A stretch of DNA of 64,000 nucleotides, from the NCBI GenBank assembly GCA_018697195.1, contig CM031879.1, forward strand, positions 39,213,016 through 39,277,015, written 5' to 3'. The stretch comes from Certhia americana. Taxonomy: Eukaryota > Chordata > Aves > Passeriformes > Certhiidae. Under the pieces are notes generated by a model that was given only the letters and a program-made list of their open reading frames with translations, was not told where the DNA came from and searched no databases. Shown here in pieces: positions 37,301 through 50,160 of the stretch (positions are counted from its first letter, which is position 1; each line of letters begins with the position of its first letter). The position numbers and the translations under genes were made by a program.

Positions 37301-39004
37301 GCAGCTGTTGATCTTAAAGGATTATCACAGAACAAGTTCGCTTAGCTTTAGATAGTAATTTATCATTTGTGGCAAAATCCTGATTGTGTTTTTAAAACAG
37401 TTGCATTTTTAAAATGGCAGCTCCAAAATATACACAATATCTGAAAAATTATATACTCTTCCATGAGAAACAGCACTAATTCATGGTGTTCACATCTGAA
37501 CATTCAGTGAGGCTGTCAAGATAACCTCATGCTCACATCACCCGTACAGCAATTGAACACAAAAAACCAAAATGTGCCGGCAAGAAAGCAAATTCTCTCC
37601 TTTAACTTCTGGCTATATTGACTTTAGAGAGATTGGTTTTGCACTATCTCTTCACCCAAAAACTGGGGGGAAGATTAAGGCTGTGTAGTCTCTGAACGAG
37701 TTCCCCAGGACCCTTGGTGGCTTTTAGATATCAGTAACATAATTTTATATTTTAAAGTGTCTGATTCAAATTTGAGTTTACCTGTATGTAAATGGGACAT
37801 TAATGTAAGTAGACATACAATCTACCAAATTAACTGATGTAGTATGTTCATTTTGTGGTCAGTTCTGTAGGTAGTAGTTGCTCAGGTGGGATTTATTGCT
37901 TCATCCTATAGCATCAGCAGATTGCTGTGTCAGTGCAGGACAGCTTGCCAGAGCTGAAAGTCAGCTGCAGTCTGCCTACCTCTGTCCTCATGGTAGAACA
38001 GAGGGACAACAAAGAAATGTTCATCTTGTGTCAGGCTTGGCTACATTTTGAATTGCTAATACCTTTAGCAATTAACGTATTCAAAAGCAGTGTGAGAATT
38101 CCCAAGAACAGGACAGGAGCAAGAGCCTCAGATTAGTTATTGGAAACACAAAAAGATGCCAGGTCATGGCAGTAATATGTCCAAACAGAAAAACAACCAA
38201 AAAAAAAATGGATATGGAAGATTATATTGGTTTCAAGATGCGTCTTATTTCAACTTTTGTAAAGAATAGAGATCTTCAGAGTTTCTTTCCCCAGAAGAAA
38301 CTTTTTACTTGAAAATTCAATAGAGACCACATGCTCACTTTAATTAAACTGCTGAGAAATTTAAAACTTTTCAAAGATTTTTTTGTCATTAATATTTTTT
38401 AATTTGGGCCAAAAATATTTTATTGCAGTATTTTTACTTTATCAGTCAATAAGAAAATAGAATCTTGCTGGAATCTAGTCAGATATGATATTAAGTGTTT
38501 TAAAATGGTATATTTCTAGTCATAAAATAAGAATTACTGTAAAAAGGCAGAAAAACCTCAAAATAGATAGCTAGATTTTTTATATTTTAAATTGCAATTA
38601 CAAAATATACAGAATACCAGCATTTTGTTTTAAATAATTGTTCTCTCTTGTGCACTGAAAAGGTGAGCCATGATCTTATTCTGCCACATGTACATATCTA
38701 TCAATCTGTGTGTCTCAAGGAGTTATAAGTATTTGTCACCACTTTCTTCTGAAAAACCTTTACAAATAAACCATTTGGCTTTTCACTATTAGATAATGGA
38801 TAAATCCTGTGGCATTTTACTAGTATGCAACACAGGACATCATTAGCAGAGGAAAAGAGTCAGCAATAAAATCAACTGGACATTAAGCTCATTCACAAAA
38901 CTTAAGTCCCTGTTGAGTGTAGTGTTAAACATGCTTGATTGTTTCATTCACTTGTACAGCCATTGATGGAGTCCCAGAACCCTAGTTAAGTTTTTATAAG
39001 GCTT

Positions 39005-39030
39005 TTCACTAGAGAACTTCACTAGAGAAC
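39005..39030. repeat. Perfect 13-bp tandem duplication
   Basis: TTCACTAGAGAAC occurs twice head-to-tail without mismatch, suggesting a recent replication slip. Confidence 0.92.
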
Positions 39031-39320
39031 ATAATTGTTATTTCCACATACCTACATTCAATTTTCAGGGATTACTTTTAAGTGTGAATTCTTAGGTATT
39101 TCTTCCAGCTGCCTCCTGTCAACCCATAATCCTATATACTGAGCTCAGTCCCTGCAGGGTAAGCACTTGATCCTAGGGTCAAAGGTCCTTTAGCTCTTGA
39201 CTAATGCACCTCATTAGAAGAGGAAAGCAGAATGTCTCCAGTAATTCAAATGTCATGAGAAGTAACAGAACTATATATTTTTAATTGTGTTAAACAGGAT
39301 TGTTTTATTTTAGACACAAC

Positions 39321-39343
39321 AAAAAAAAAAAAAAAAAAAAAAA
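39321..39343. repeat. A(23) homopolymer
   Basis: A run of 23 A. Nothing upstream identifies it as the tail of a retrocopy or CR1 element (CR1 does not use poly-A), so I call it simple sequence. Confidence 0.92.
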
Positions 39344-40181
39344 GAAAAGCTGAAGGTTTTCCATTTATAACCACTGGAAACACTGTCTAATTTGTTGTGC
39401 ATCCATGTGTGGTGCAGGAGCGTGCAACTGGAAGGAAATTAATTAAGAGTTTAATCATGTGCAGCAACCTTTTTTTTGTGGTAGGAGGCTGGTCATAAAT
39501 TCATAACTATTCATTACTCAAGTATTTGGACTAAAATGAACATATCAGTTAAACGAAATGCTGTTTTTCTTAGTATTTTATGTATGGTAGATAGGTTAAG
39601 TAATGGTTTTATCCTGTGTTAAAAAAATAATCACCTCATAAAAAAGAGGTTTTGATTAAGCAATGAAACTGGAACTTAAATTCACCCGAATCCCTAAGCA
39701 AACGTAAGCTACTGCATTTTCTGCATGAGCTTTTCTTTGTAACTAGTTTCAAAAAAATTCCCTTTGCTTTAGAAGTTGAATGCAGTTGTTTGCATTTTAA
39801 TGTATTTTGAATACTTTTTTACTTTAAGTTGAAATCAGAAATTCTAGTTGGTTTTCACCCTTGCAGTCTGAAGGAGGTTTTGTAAAATTTGAACTGCAAT
39901 TATTTAATTAAAGAGCTTCATTCATTGCAGTAAAACAACTTACACTTTGGCATCCAAACAAGTTAAAAGAAAGAAATGACAGCTATAATTTTACACCAAC
40001 TACTTTTTTAAAAATGCAAAACATTTTGTATATTAATTGGAGATGCAGAAAATGAAATCTTGATGCCACCAAAGCCAAAAACACTTTTACACTGATTTCA
40101 AAATATGAATTGTCCTTAAAGTTTGTTTCATTAGATTTCTGTCTGACAAGCATTTTAGGACTTTATTTAGAATTTTCTGAT

Positions 40182-40222
40182 AGTTCCAGACATTTTCTAG
40201 GCAGTTCCAGGCATTTTCTGGA
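40182..40222. repeat. 20-bp imperfect tandem repeat
   Basis: AGTTCCAGACATTTTCTAGG is followed, after one base, by AGTTCCAGGCATTTTCTGGA. The copies are nearly identical and non-coding. Confidence 0.8.
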
Positions 40223-41620
40223 ATACAGGTAAGGTATGTGATTTTAATCATTAGAGGAAACAATAATACAGGAGTAGGTGTTATGAAATGATCTCTGGTT
40301 TTATATCATGATTGAAAGTGTATTTCTCAAAATATTTTGATATCAGAAAAATCCTGACTTTTTTTTATGGGTAGTTACTTTAAATGTAATGATGAAACAT
40401 AAATGTGAGAAAGTGAATTTTATTTGATTAACAGATAAATTTGGAAAAATTTGAACAGCTCAGGCTCACAATTCTTTCTTTGTCTTGGGATTGTCACAGT
40501 TGTAGCAACTGTACCTCTATGTCTTATTTAATGTCCCCCATCCTGAATAAAATGGGATTTCACACTGTTTTAGAGATGTGTTAGTATTTTTATTATCACT
40601 TAATGGAAAGTCTTGAAGATTTGTTTGCGACATGTTAGGTTGGTTACCGTTATGAATAATAGAATAATGAATAATTATTTTACCTTCTCCTAAGTTTAAA
40701 GGACTGCACAAATACATTTTTCATTCCATCTGGAGACAGAGAAATTACACAGTGAATTATCTTTGATTTTTTTCTGTTTGCTAACAAAAACCCACCAAAC
40801 AAGACCCCATCTCCTCAAAAAATCTCTTTCCTAAGAAGAATAGGTTCTGTCTAATCAAGTACTTTCCCTACATACATCTGCTTTGGTTAGCACCCCTGTT
40901 GAAAAATGTTTATTGTTGTGGTCCATTTTCAAGCCAAAATCTAGGTGTTTAAGCTGTGAAACATTTTTTTTTAATCTTAATTTCAGAGTGTATAGCTATG
41001 ATTTTCTATCCAAGTTCAAACCCAGCTCATAAACTGTGTGTACACTGACTATTTTCTACTAAAAACACTTGGCTCACACTGTTCACTTCTCTTAAGCAAT
41101 CTTCCACTTGTGTCTTTCTCCTAGCAACTTCTTTAAATGAAAACCAGTAACAGCTCTCCAGACCAGGGAGGTTAAATCATCCTGTAACAATAACATGGTT
41201 TAATTTAGGCTGTAGCAGCAAGAGCAGAGTTACTGAACAAACTCATGTTTGTCTCACCAGTACAAATTATTTCAAAGTGTCATTTACAACAGCTGTAAAC
41301 TCTAGCCTTCTGGTTTGTAAAAGTTGCATTAAACTCATCCTGCTCATTGAAGAAAAACAGTTACCTCTGAGGTAGCTTTCACTACTGAATTGTTTTGTGC
41401 ATCTATTTTCCTGCTGGCTGTTAGCTGCTATGATTCCCTCTCTTAACTCTCTTACCTATCCTAGCCTTGCATTTAGGTGTACACACTAATTTATTAAAAA
41501 AATCTCAAAGCTGCTAGAAGAGGAAATTTTCTTAAAGGGTTTTATTGATGGTTGTTTATTACAGCTAAAGATGAATATTTGGAGAGATTTGCCTATGTAT
41601 ATTTAATAGGTCCATTTGCA

Positions 41621-41732
41621 AATCACAGAATCATAGAGAGATTTGAGTTGGAAGGGACCTTAAAGATCATCCAGTTCCAACCCCACCTGACACAGTGGCA
41701 GGGACACCTTCCACTACATCAGTTTGCTCAAA
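41621..41732 (-). mobile_element. CR1 LINE 3' tail, short
   Basis: The + strand reads aatcacagaatcatagag, then gagttggaagggaccttaaagatcatccagttccaacccc and gcagggacaccttccacta. This is the reverse complement of the CR1 3' terminus. About 110 bases remain, so it is a strongly 5'-truncated insertion in the opposite orientation to the copy at 3945-4632. It resembles the consensus more closely than the intronic fragments do, which suggests a younger age. Confidence 0.92.
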
Positions 41733-44700
41733 TATTCTACAATTACTTGCTTCCTCAGGATTTAGTAATGTTACATCTGTAAATAAAGACAATAGAAATT
41801 TTTTCCCTTCATTTCACTGGGCTTGCCATCACATTGACAGTGTTGCTGGTCCTGGTCCTTTACTGTAGCACTGTTGAGAAGCTGACAGTTGACCATGTAT
41901 AGCAAAAAGCTGTAGGGCCACTTGAGGGCTGACAGTGCTTTTCTGTGCCTCCCATGGTGCTGGCAGGTCAGCTCTGTTTATGATGAGTAAGTGTTTCCCT
42001 TGTCTGTTCCTCAAGAAGCACCAAAAATTTCCCATAGGAATGATATTCTGTTCTGTTCGAGTTGCTCAAACAGGAAAAAGAAATTATCTTCCTATGGAGG
42101 CTACAAATGTGAAAGCAGAGGAAAATTTGCCAGAAAAATAGATTGGAAACATACTTAGGTTAACAGAATACTTTCCCTCCTTCAAAGATGTTGAAAGGCA
42201 CACATCTCTACCTCTTTTTCATTATTGTATCAAGAATGGGTTTATAGAAACAATGGTTAAAAAGCTAAAAATCTCAATATTAATGCAAAAGCTTTATATT
42301 TCATATTGCTACTGTTCTGCATCTGCAGGCTTCCTCTTACGTGTTTTATCTTATGAACAATATGTATGCTTTTGATTTAGGAACCAATAACATTTTTAAC
42401 TCTGACACTAAAGGAGACAAAAAAAAAAGGGAAAAGAAAGAAGTGGAGAAATGATTGAATTACATAGAACATATTCTCCTTTAAAATGCAGCAAAAGATT
42501 CAAGAGCTGAAATTGCTCAGGGGTGATCATATTTCTTTCAGAAGGTGCTCTATATTGGGGCCAGTGTACGTATCAAATACTGCTGATAATTCAGCAGATT
42601 TAAAAAAAAATTTTTATTGAAAGTCACAGAAAAGAGTTGCAATAAAGCCTGCATTAACAGCCAGAGCTGAAACTGAAGCTGCCTGTTGATTTATGCACTT
42701 TCCTTTGGTTTTGATCTTTTAAAGAACATGACTTGCCACATTATATACTCTTCTGGGATTTTCTCCCTCACCACTCATTGTGCTCTCACTGTCAATCTGA
42801 TCATGTAGTTTCATATGATTCAGTTAAAAGAAAATAACCTAACAGCAGTCAACTTTGCATGATTTTGCACTTTTTTTGGCTAGGGCTCTGATTCAAAATC
42901 CAATCAGATGAATGGGAGGACACTGGTTATTTTTCATGGGCTTTGGATCAAGTTATGAATGCCTTTTTAGGGCACATCATTTTAGGTAATTCTGTGCATG
43001 TAATTATTCTTTTTAAATATCCTTCATATCTACACAAAGCTAGTCTCAGCAAACAAAATAAAACAAATCCACAATTTATCTATTGTTTAGAATGGACAAG
43101 ATGATTTTTTTCTTAATTTTAAGGAATGTTATTTCTTAGGAACTGCCTTATTCCAGAGACTGCAACATATGGAGGGTTCTTAAAGTGTAATATCTAGTTC
43201 CTATTTGCATTTGAGACTCTGTGCAAGTTTTTACATTTTCACATTTGCCTCAAGAAAATAACTTGGGATAAGGACAATTTTTCAAATGTTATTAATAGAT
43301 AAAAAGTAATCCAAGAATAAATACTTCCAGACTGCAGCTACTGTGTGTATCTAGGCTAGACATACATATCTCAGTGTTTTGTTTTTTCAGTCTGACTAAT
43401 TGTCTTTGTCTTTAATGACTCTCCTTCAAATGTCTGCTTTATGTTTCACAAATACTTAATCATCATTTTTCTTCATCTGTTTATTGATAGAGTTTAAATG
43501 TGCTCATATGAACCAAAATGACATTAGCTGAGGAAAAGCTGGGCAGAAATCTATGGGTTTTTTTCTGTCATTCAAATAAAATCTTTTCTCCTACCTGAAA
43601 TAAACCAAACCAATCATGTCACCGCTCCTTTGCTGCAAATACATGAAGAAAATGGTTTGGAAATGGGAACTGTTACAACATTCATAAAATATACTTAAAA
43701 AGTACCCACAGGAGAAAACATCACTGCTCAGGACCCCATCCTGGCCTATAGGAATTGTACCAAGAAGACCAGTAAGCCTACTCATGATGTAAATGTTGCA
43801 CACGTGTTTAAAGCTAGGAAAATAGTGTCTCATAGATGGAAGCTCTTATACTCTAATGAAACACCTTTGAGTATGATATAATGTCAATGGAACAGCATGT
43901 GGCTTTGGTACATATAAAAGCTGTTATGGAAGTAATATTACAGGCTGGGTTAGCTTTTTCCTTCAGTTTCAGGGCTTCAGACTCCCTACAAACTGACTCA
44001 GAATGATAGCACTTTCCTTTTCTTGTCATTATCTTACAATAAAACTTTCCATTTTTTTAAAATTGCTCAGAAATCCTTCAGATATGCCACTTATATTACA
44101 GCCATATACATTAGCTAATACATTAAAATTTACTCTGGGTGGTTTTGTTTTGCATTTTAGAAATTTTGGATAATCTGAGATAGTTTAAATAATAGTAATT
44201 TGGTTTCCAGTTATATTGACTTTTCTCACATGATGTATCTTGCAACTATGGTATAGCACATGTCCAGATTTCAGAGAAATCCAAAAATATAGTGTCAGAC
44301 GATATATATGAAGTGTGTTATGTTGACCGTATTGGCCACTGATAACCTGCTCCATCTGTCTTGCCTCTGACATGTTAGCTGGACAGGGTAGAGATGAGGC
44401 AGCCTCTGAAAACAGAAGTCATTATGAGAAGAAACAGCAGCCCAGCAGCAATCAGGTATTTTGCTGAAAAGTTCAAACAAATAATATTTTTTTTCTTCTT
44501 TTTTACCTGCTTTAATGTCCATAATCACTGCAAACATGGTATTTCCTAGGTGAGTTATAGAGGATGACTCAATCTCCCTAAGTTTCAGCAGTGCAGTGTT
44601 GTTGGTTAAGAATTTTGAAGCCCAGTTGGGCTTGTCTCTTCCTTCTGTTTTTGTAGCTCAGAACTTGAACCTTGATAAACTCTGGCAGAGTTATACTTCA

Positions 44701-47700
44701 ACACTTCATACCCATCCTCCTCATAAAGCTTTAGGGTGAGTTCTTCTGCAACTAATGAAAGTTGTTTTCCCTTCCTTTTACTTTTAAACAACTCTGAATA
44801 TGTCAACCCCATTAATACAAAAAATAATCTGATTTGTATACCATACATTATGTCATTTGTTATATTATGCTCTATGTCAGCTGCATGCTCACACATGCAT
44901 GTATGGCTCTATTCAGCTAAGGATTAAAATAATTTGTGCATTCATACACAGGAAGTATTAATTTTTTAAATGTTTTGTGATGTAGATGATATATACATCT
45001 TTGCACATGGCATACTACACCCCCTAAGAAAATACAAGCTTGTATTTTTTGTAAGAAAAATCTGTCGCAAATACTTACAAAAATACATTTTATCTCCAGT
45101 GCTCTAACAGAGATGGAAACACAGTCCAAAACCATTGTTTCATTTGAAATTTTCATATTGGTAGTTTACATCGTGCTTTTTGGCTACTGACTAGATGAAG
45201 TGAGAATTTGAAACAGCAGAATAACTGAGTACTTCAGAACTTAGCATAAAAATCCAGGGTGGGAGGAAGGGGAAAATGTTGAAAGAAAAATTAAATATGT
45301 TATACATGCCAACTGTTGACCACTTATTCATATAAAGCTGGGTTTTTAAGTGGTTCCATCTTTTGGTTACACAATGAACCCACTCCATGTGTAAAAGGAG
45401 TACTACCTTCCATTTCATGGAGAAAAGTCCCCTGTGAATAGAGAATTTTACCTCTTCTCAGACCTAATTTAAAATTTTTACTTCCTTCTTCAAATAATAT
45501 TGAATTTTAATACAATAATTGATGGCCTGTGACACTTTTACTGAGGTGAATACAATTCCAGCTCTGCTATTGTACGTTTGAAGTTTCCTAGAGCATCCTG
45601 TGAAAAGAACAGGAAGATTTGTGCTAGTGACTTCTATTTATTCAGATGTATTTGGTCTAGTTCCCCATCCTTCTGTTTGAAAGCTAAGACTAGCACTAGT
45701 AGATGAAAGTTTTCTGGAAAATTTTTGTAAGCTCCTAAAATCCATAATTACAGCCTTACAATATCCCTATCTGTGGGAAATACCTGGCACAGCTACTGTA
45801 AAGTAGTCATTATGATGACACTTTTTTATCAGACACATGACAATTTATTTGCTCATATGTAGTTCTGTTCACAGCCAAGGTCCCTGGTCTAGCCCCTCCC
45901 AAAGACCTGGGGATGCCCAAGGAGTCCCTAGAAGCAAAATGTAAGAAGTTCAAGAACATAGACCAAACAGTGCTTCTTGTACCCAAGGAGAAAATGCAGT
46001 AATTTCCCAATTTTAGTCAGTCATCTTTGCCACTTTTACCTGTGGTCTCACAAAAACCTCAATAAGGTCTTAATAATGGTGCGAGTATTGCATAACAGGT
46101 TTTACTGGCCCCCCGTGCAATATTTCTTTCTGAGAATGAGCCCTGTTTGCTTAAGGACTGCATACCCATGAATGTTAATCATTTGTGATAACATAACACC
46201 ATCCCCCAAAATATGTGACTAAAATTAAACTACAGATGGTGTTCACAAAGGTTTACCTTAGCCCGGGGTGCCAAATCCCCTCAGAATCCCTCCACAGTCA
46301 ATGGGAAAAGGAAATGTCTCCTTTAACACAGTATTCCTCAATCTGAGCTCTGGGAACCAGTAGTGATCTGGAAGACATCTGATGGTAGTTCATGAAAATC
46401 TTGGAAACGTTTAACCTTCCCCTGCTGAAAACACCTCCAAACTATATACAGAAATTCCTACGTACGCACACAAGCAATCAATTTGGGAGATTTTAAAAGT
46501 AATAAACAAATCTTGAAAGGGCATTTGGCTGTAAATGAAAACCATTATGACAACACTTCATAACAGTACTTTGATTTTTTTTTTAAGTTTGCGTAGACTT
46601 TCAATTTGAAAAAGAAAAGAACTGAAGCTAATTTTTGAGTTTGTCTCCCAGGCGACTCCACAAAATTATTAAGGAAGCACACTTGACTTGGGAAAGACTT
46701 TTTTTTCTAAATTTTATTTTGAAATATCAGAATATGAAAAGTGATGTCCATGGGGTTGTACATCCAGCATGGTATGCTCAGTCATCATTTCTTGAAGGTT
46801 CATCCACTGGATATTAGCATTATATGATATCTTTCTGAAGTATGGTTGAAGAAGGTATTAAACCCCAAAAGAATTCAACAACTTAACTTTAACTGAATGA
46901 TATGAGTCTTTATTTTCTTTTCTAATAAACCTAGAGATGTTAGCTTTTAATAAAAAGAATCAAAAGCATTATTGAAGTCAAGGTCTTATGCTATGTCATA
47001 TGAAATTATTCTAAATTATAGCTTATAAAAATATAATCTAGTTAATGTTTTCACTTTTTAATTTGACTAAAGATTTTGTTAATTGCAACGGCTTTATGGT
47101 TATTTGCATCAACTAGAATTTGTTCCCATGTGGACAGCACCATAAGGATTTCTGTCTAACAGATGGACTTCTCATGCTTTTAATTCCTTCGTGAAATCTT
47201 ACCTTTTTTGTACATGAAACAAAGAAGAAGAAACCATCGTGAAGGGCTTTTTTTGTGCAATCCTTTTCTATTGTGACCTGGATGAGGGAACAAGTCTGTT
47301 GCTGTATTCAGGAAAGAGACTAGATTAAAAAACCCGAACCCTTTTGTTCCATCCCATTGGGGGTTCATAATATTTTTTTAATTTTATAATTACGTATATT
47401 TACTATTTTTTTGCTCAGGTTTGTATTCTGGCAATAAATTATAGTAATTTATGCCATGATAAATCATAAATCCCATTATAATTAGGAGTTTGTTCCAAAC
47501 AACGAAGTGGTTGGAGTCTGGTCCCATCCAGTTTCTCCTTGGGTCATTTGTTGCTCTTCATTTGAACTATGCCAATTCATCTCATGAAGTGTACTGCTTA
47601 CACGTCTCAAGAGATGTCCTACTATAAACATTCTGAATATTTATAGTTACAGGAAAAAAAATTAGTAGAAAGATCTATGTTTGAACAAAACAGTATCTAA

Positions 47701-50100
47701 TAGAAAGCTTGACATCTCCAAATGTCTAGATTTTCTCAAAGATTGACAAAGTTCTTAAATAATAGATTCAACACCAATTCTAAGGATAGAGAATTGGTGG
47801 CAAAATGAACTGATAACACTTTTGCATGTTAATTTTAAGGAACTGTCTGACCAGAACTTTAACCTAGAAATAAATTAACAATAGTAGCATACAAATCATT
47901 TAATCAAATGATACATAGAATCAAATGATACAAATAACATCCCAGGATGCCTGACTTTCCAGATCACTCATGATTTGAGAGTGCTCTGTGGCTGTCTGCT
48001 AGAGAGCAAGTTCAGAAAGGGCATTTCAGGGGAATTCTAGGGTGCAAGTGAGGGCAATGACTTCACAATTGAATTTGTCCCAGCATGGAATGCTGCTGTT
48101 AGCTGAGGACTGCACCAGGAAGAGGAGTTGTAAAGCTGTAAACACATATTCACTGCCTATAGGTAACTGCAGAAAATGAGATGCAAAGTATGGATTTGTG
48201 AAATCCTGTTTGTGAAATTTAAATGCCTAGTTTCTGCCTAGGTTACTAGTAAGAGTCCCTGATATTCTTTTGTCCATCCAAAACAAGATAATCTTGGAAG
48301 TGGTGAAAAGTTTATCCTTTCAGAAAAGAGTATGGAAACCAAACATTTGTAACCGGAGAATTATTTTTTAAAAGGCTGACCCAAACTCAGTAATTTCTCA
48401 TTATGATTTCATTAATGTGTTCACCTCCATTTGTGAACTGTATATGAAAGCATAACTTTTAATGAACATTTAGTCAAGCCATAAGAGAGAACCCAAATTC
48501 ATCTAGAAATTAGCCTCATTTAGTTTATTCATATAATTTACAACAAATTTACATTTTGAAAAAAAACCCCTCCATAATTAAATGGTTATGAGTAATAGTG
48601 TAAGTATCTATATTATAACAGAAATGCATATAGAAATGCATATGCATATAGACCTTACTGAAAGCTTGCAGGAGAATGAAAATGCCATTTGGCAAATGAT
48701 GTCTGTTACAAGAACAAATTCTTGGCGATTTTATATAGTCCACAAATGAAATGGCTACGATTGGGCAAGTTTTGGTTTTGTTCAGTCAAAACATTTTATT
48801 TGAATTTGTCTTGCATACTGCATCACAAGATGGAAAGTTTCAGTGTCTCAACTCAAATAGAAAAAAAATGGTCCTGAAGAACAGGACCATATTTTGACAA
48901 CACTATTTTTATATTTTGCATGATTTTGATACATATTTTCTACAAAATTTACACAATTCTGTGAAGCATTTTCATTCCAAAGATGAGTTTTTCAAATATG
49001 AAAAGACCTAATTAATTTTTAACTTATGGCTTTTTAGATAGAGTTACAACTTTACTCAAAGATTTTACACTTAATAATTATGGAGCAATAATTAATGCTG
49101 AGAAAAAATTGCATCCTAAGTAAGAATTTGCATCCAAACACACTGAACATGACTGCTGGGCAAGTGAGCCCCTCTGGAATAAAAAGGTGTATCAGAGAAA
49201 TGAGATGAAGAGATTTTACAGATTCACCTACATGACAGAATGAAGCACTGTGTGGAATTACATGACTTAGTTCTCAATGAGAAGCAGGGATATGAAAAAA
49301 TGTTTCTTTGAAAAATTCCCAATTGGTTCTACAATGAAGTCAAACAGTTCACTTATCATAATGCTATTATAGTATCCCCTTTTAAACAAAGATTAATAGC
49401 AACATGTTGCATTTTTTTCTTTATAAAGATAAAGATTTCTATTTAATAAGCTTACTGTGAATTATATCCTCAATGCAACCATTTTCCCCATCTCTTGTAC
49501 AAATATCCATCCTTATTGGCTTTTAGTTGTAATCCAGGGCAATGTCTCTCTTGCATACTGCATGCATTTTTCACAAACATGTCAACATAACACTCCTCAA
49601 GAAGCACATTGTTTACTTTGGATAAACCTGCCTCCTGGAGGATAAAACCATTCTTTGTGAACACTTATGAAGGACAAGAGTGTGTATGCTATTTATGAAA
49701 TGTTTCATTATGCAGTATGTGGTTTCCATTATATAAATAATTCTTTCCCCCTCATCTACTTCTCTGTGGGAATATTGAATAAATAATTAAAGGGGAAAAA
49801 AAGAGTAGGAAGAAATAAGTATAAACAACTTGAAAGATGATTCATAAGTTGAGTTATGTTAATTGTATTTCCTACTGAGACATCAAAGTACATTTGGTAA
49901 CATGAAATACATGCACCTTTCCAAGATTTTATATTTTGGCTCTCTTAAGGGTGCTGATAATTATCCACAATAACTTCATGGAAAATATCTCCAAAAGCTT
50001 TGTTTAGTGTTTATTTTCCTAAAGCAAGACATCACTTATAATCTCTTTTTTAAATGGTTAGTTCTTTGCTTTTTGTTATAGTGAGACACACTGCCTAGTC

Positions 50101-50160
50101 CACAGTCACAGTATAGAAGAGCTTATCACAGTCACTATAGAAGGGCTCATCACAGTCACA
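50101..50160. repeat. Tandem duplication of 24-26 bp
   Basis: CACAGTCACAGTATAGAAGA plus GCTTAT (50101-50126) is followed by CACAGTCACTATAGAAGGGC plus TCAT (50127-50150), then a third partial CACAGTCACA. The units differ by a 2-base indel and substitutions. Confidence 0.88.

Larger units (their letters stand above)
32181..41620. other. Intergenic with low-complexity tracts
   Basis: I see no gene here. It holds the T/G tract at 33001-33104, an interrupted poly-T at 34278-34315, the 13-bp perfect tandem repeat at 39005-39030, poly-A at 39321-39343 and a 20-bp imperfect tandem repeat at 40182-40222. The 36056-36427 (+, 123 codon) and 36919-37278 (+, 119 codon) ORFs are the longest, but they are rich in F, I, L and K as expected from AT-rich DNA and match no family I know. 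Confidence 0.6.
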
